5,537 nucleotides of DNA, from contig CANEVK010000191.1 in the NCBI GenBank assembly GCA_947442115.1, positions 1 through 5,537 of the forward strand. Reading direction: 5' to 3'. The translations under genes and the position numbers were made by a program. Shown here one piece after another: positions 5,487 through 5,537 of this stretch (position 1 is the stretch's first letter; each line of letters begins with the position of its first letter). The notes below the pieces were generated by a model. The model made no database searches, had not been told where the DNA came from, and saw nothing but the letters and a program-made list of their open reading frames with translations. This DNA comes from Bacteriovoracaceae bacterium (GTDB lineage: Bacteria > Bdellovibrionota > Bacteriovoracia > Bacteriovoracales > Bacteriovoracaceae).

Positions 5487-5537
5487 TTAATTAATGACCT
5501 GGTTTATTTTATCGAGAACAATATCCGCTGTAAATGG
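5487..5537 (-). CDS. C-terminal end of a receiver-domain protein, cut by window edge
   Basis: The minus strand reads PFTADIVLDKINQVIN and then TAA (5489-5487). This matches the end of a receiver domain, where a conserved Lys-Pro-Phe precedes the last helix. The cheY in this window ends PFNPDTLKGKIDKIFVP, which lines up with it residue for residue (P, F, D, K and I shared). The missing Lys would be the next codon beyond the window. It could be a second stand-alone CheY or the terminal receiver of a larger protein such as a hybrid CheA; 16 residues cannot decide. Its stop is two bases before the cheR start, making it the upstream partner in the operon. Confidence 0.6.
   Translation of the reverse strand, partial: PFTADIVLDKINQVIN

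Overview
The window is AT-rich DNA densely packed with genes. Chemotaxis genes fill most of it. Gene content and style suggest a flagellated bacterium of the Bdellovibrionota type (Bdellovibrio/Bacteriovorax-like). The pointers are a CheX-CheY pair, a degenerate receiver domain followed by a long Lys/Glu/Asp-rich linker, and a degenerate HD-GYP protein beside cheR. That placement is inference from style and recollection, not from a marker gene.

Layout. Bases 1-917 (+) hold the 3' part of a gene cut by the window edge. It encodes an N-terminal zinc ribbon followed by a polytopic membrane protein with an HELGH zinc-protease motif (M50-like). A 160-base gap with a plausible sigma70-type promoter leads to cheX (1078-1581, +), a CheY-P phosphatase. 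cheY follows (1643-2044, +), with its own near-consensus extended -10 promoter just after the cheX stop. The cheY stop codon touches, with no base between, the stop codon of an operon running the other way.

The minus-strand operon, in transcription order, starts with the last 16 codons of a receiver-domain protein (5537-5487). Two bases later comes cheR, the chemoreceptor methyltransferase (5484-4663). Nine bases later comes a 557-residue protein (4653-2980) with a degenerate receiver-like N-terminus, a roughly 275-residue polyampholyte linker carrying repeated motifs, and a GAF-like C-terminus. The last gene overlaps it by 10 bases and encodes a 314-residue protein with a degenerate HD-GYP domain (2989-2045).

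How they may work together. CheR sets receptor methylation, CheY carries the phosphosignal to the flagellar switch, and CheX removes the phosphate. The two unusual proteins after cheR have no standard chemotaxis name. Each keeps the shape of a signalling domain (receiver, HD-GYP) while losing catalytic residues, so they look like binding or scaffold components. They are the best candidates here for something undescribed. No RNA genes, insertion sequences, CRISPR arrays or integration signs were seen.
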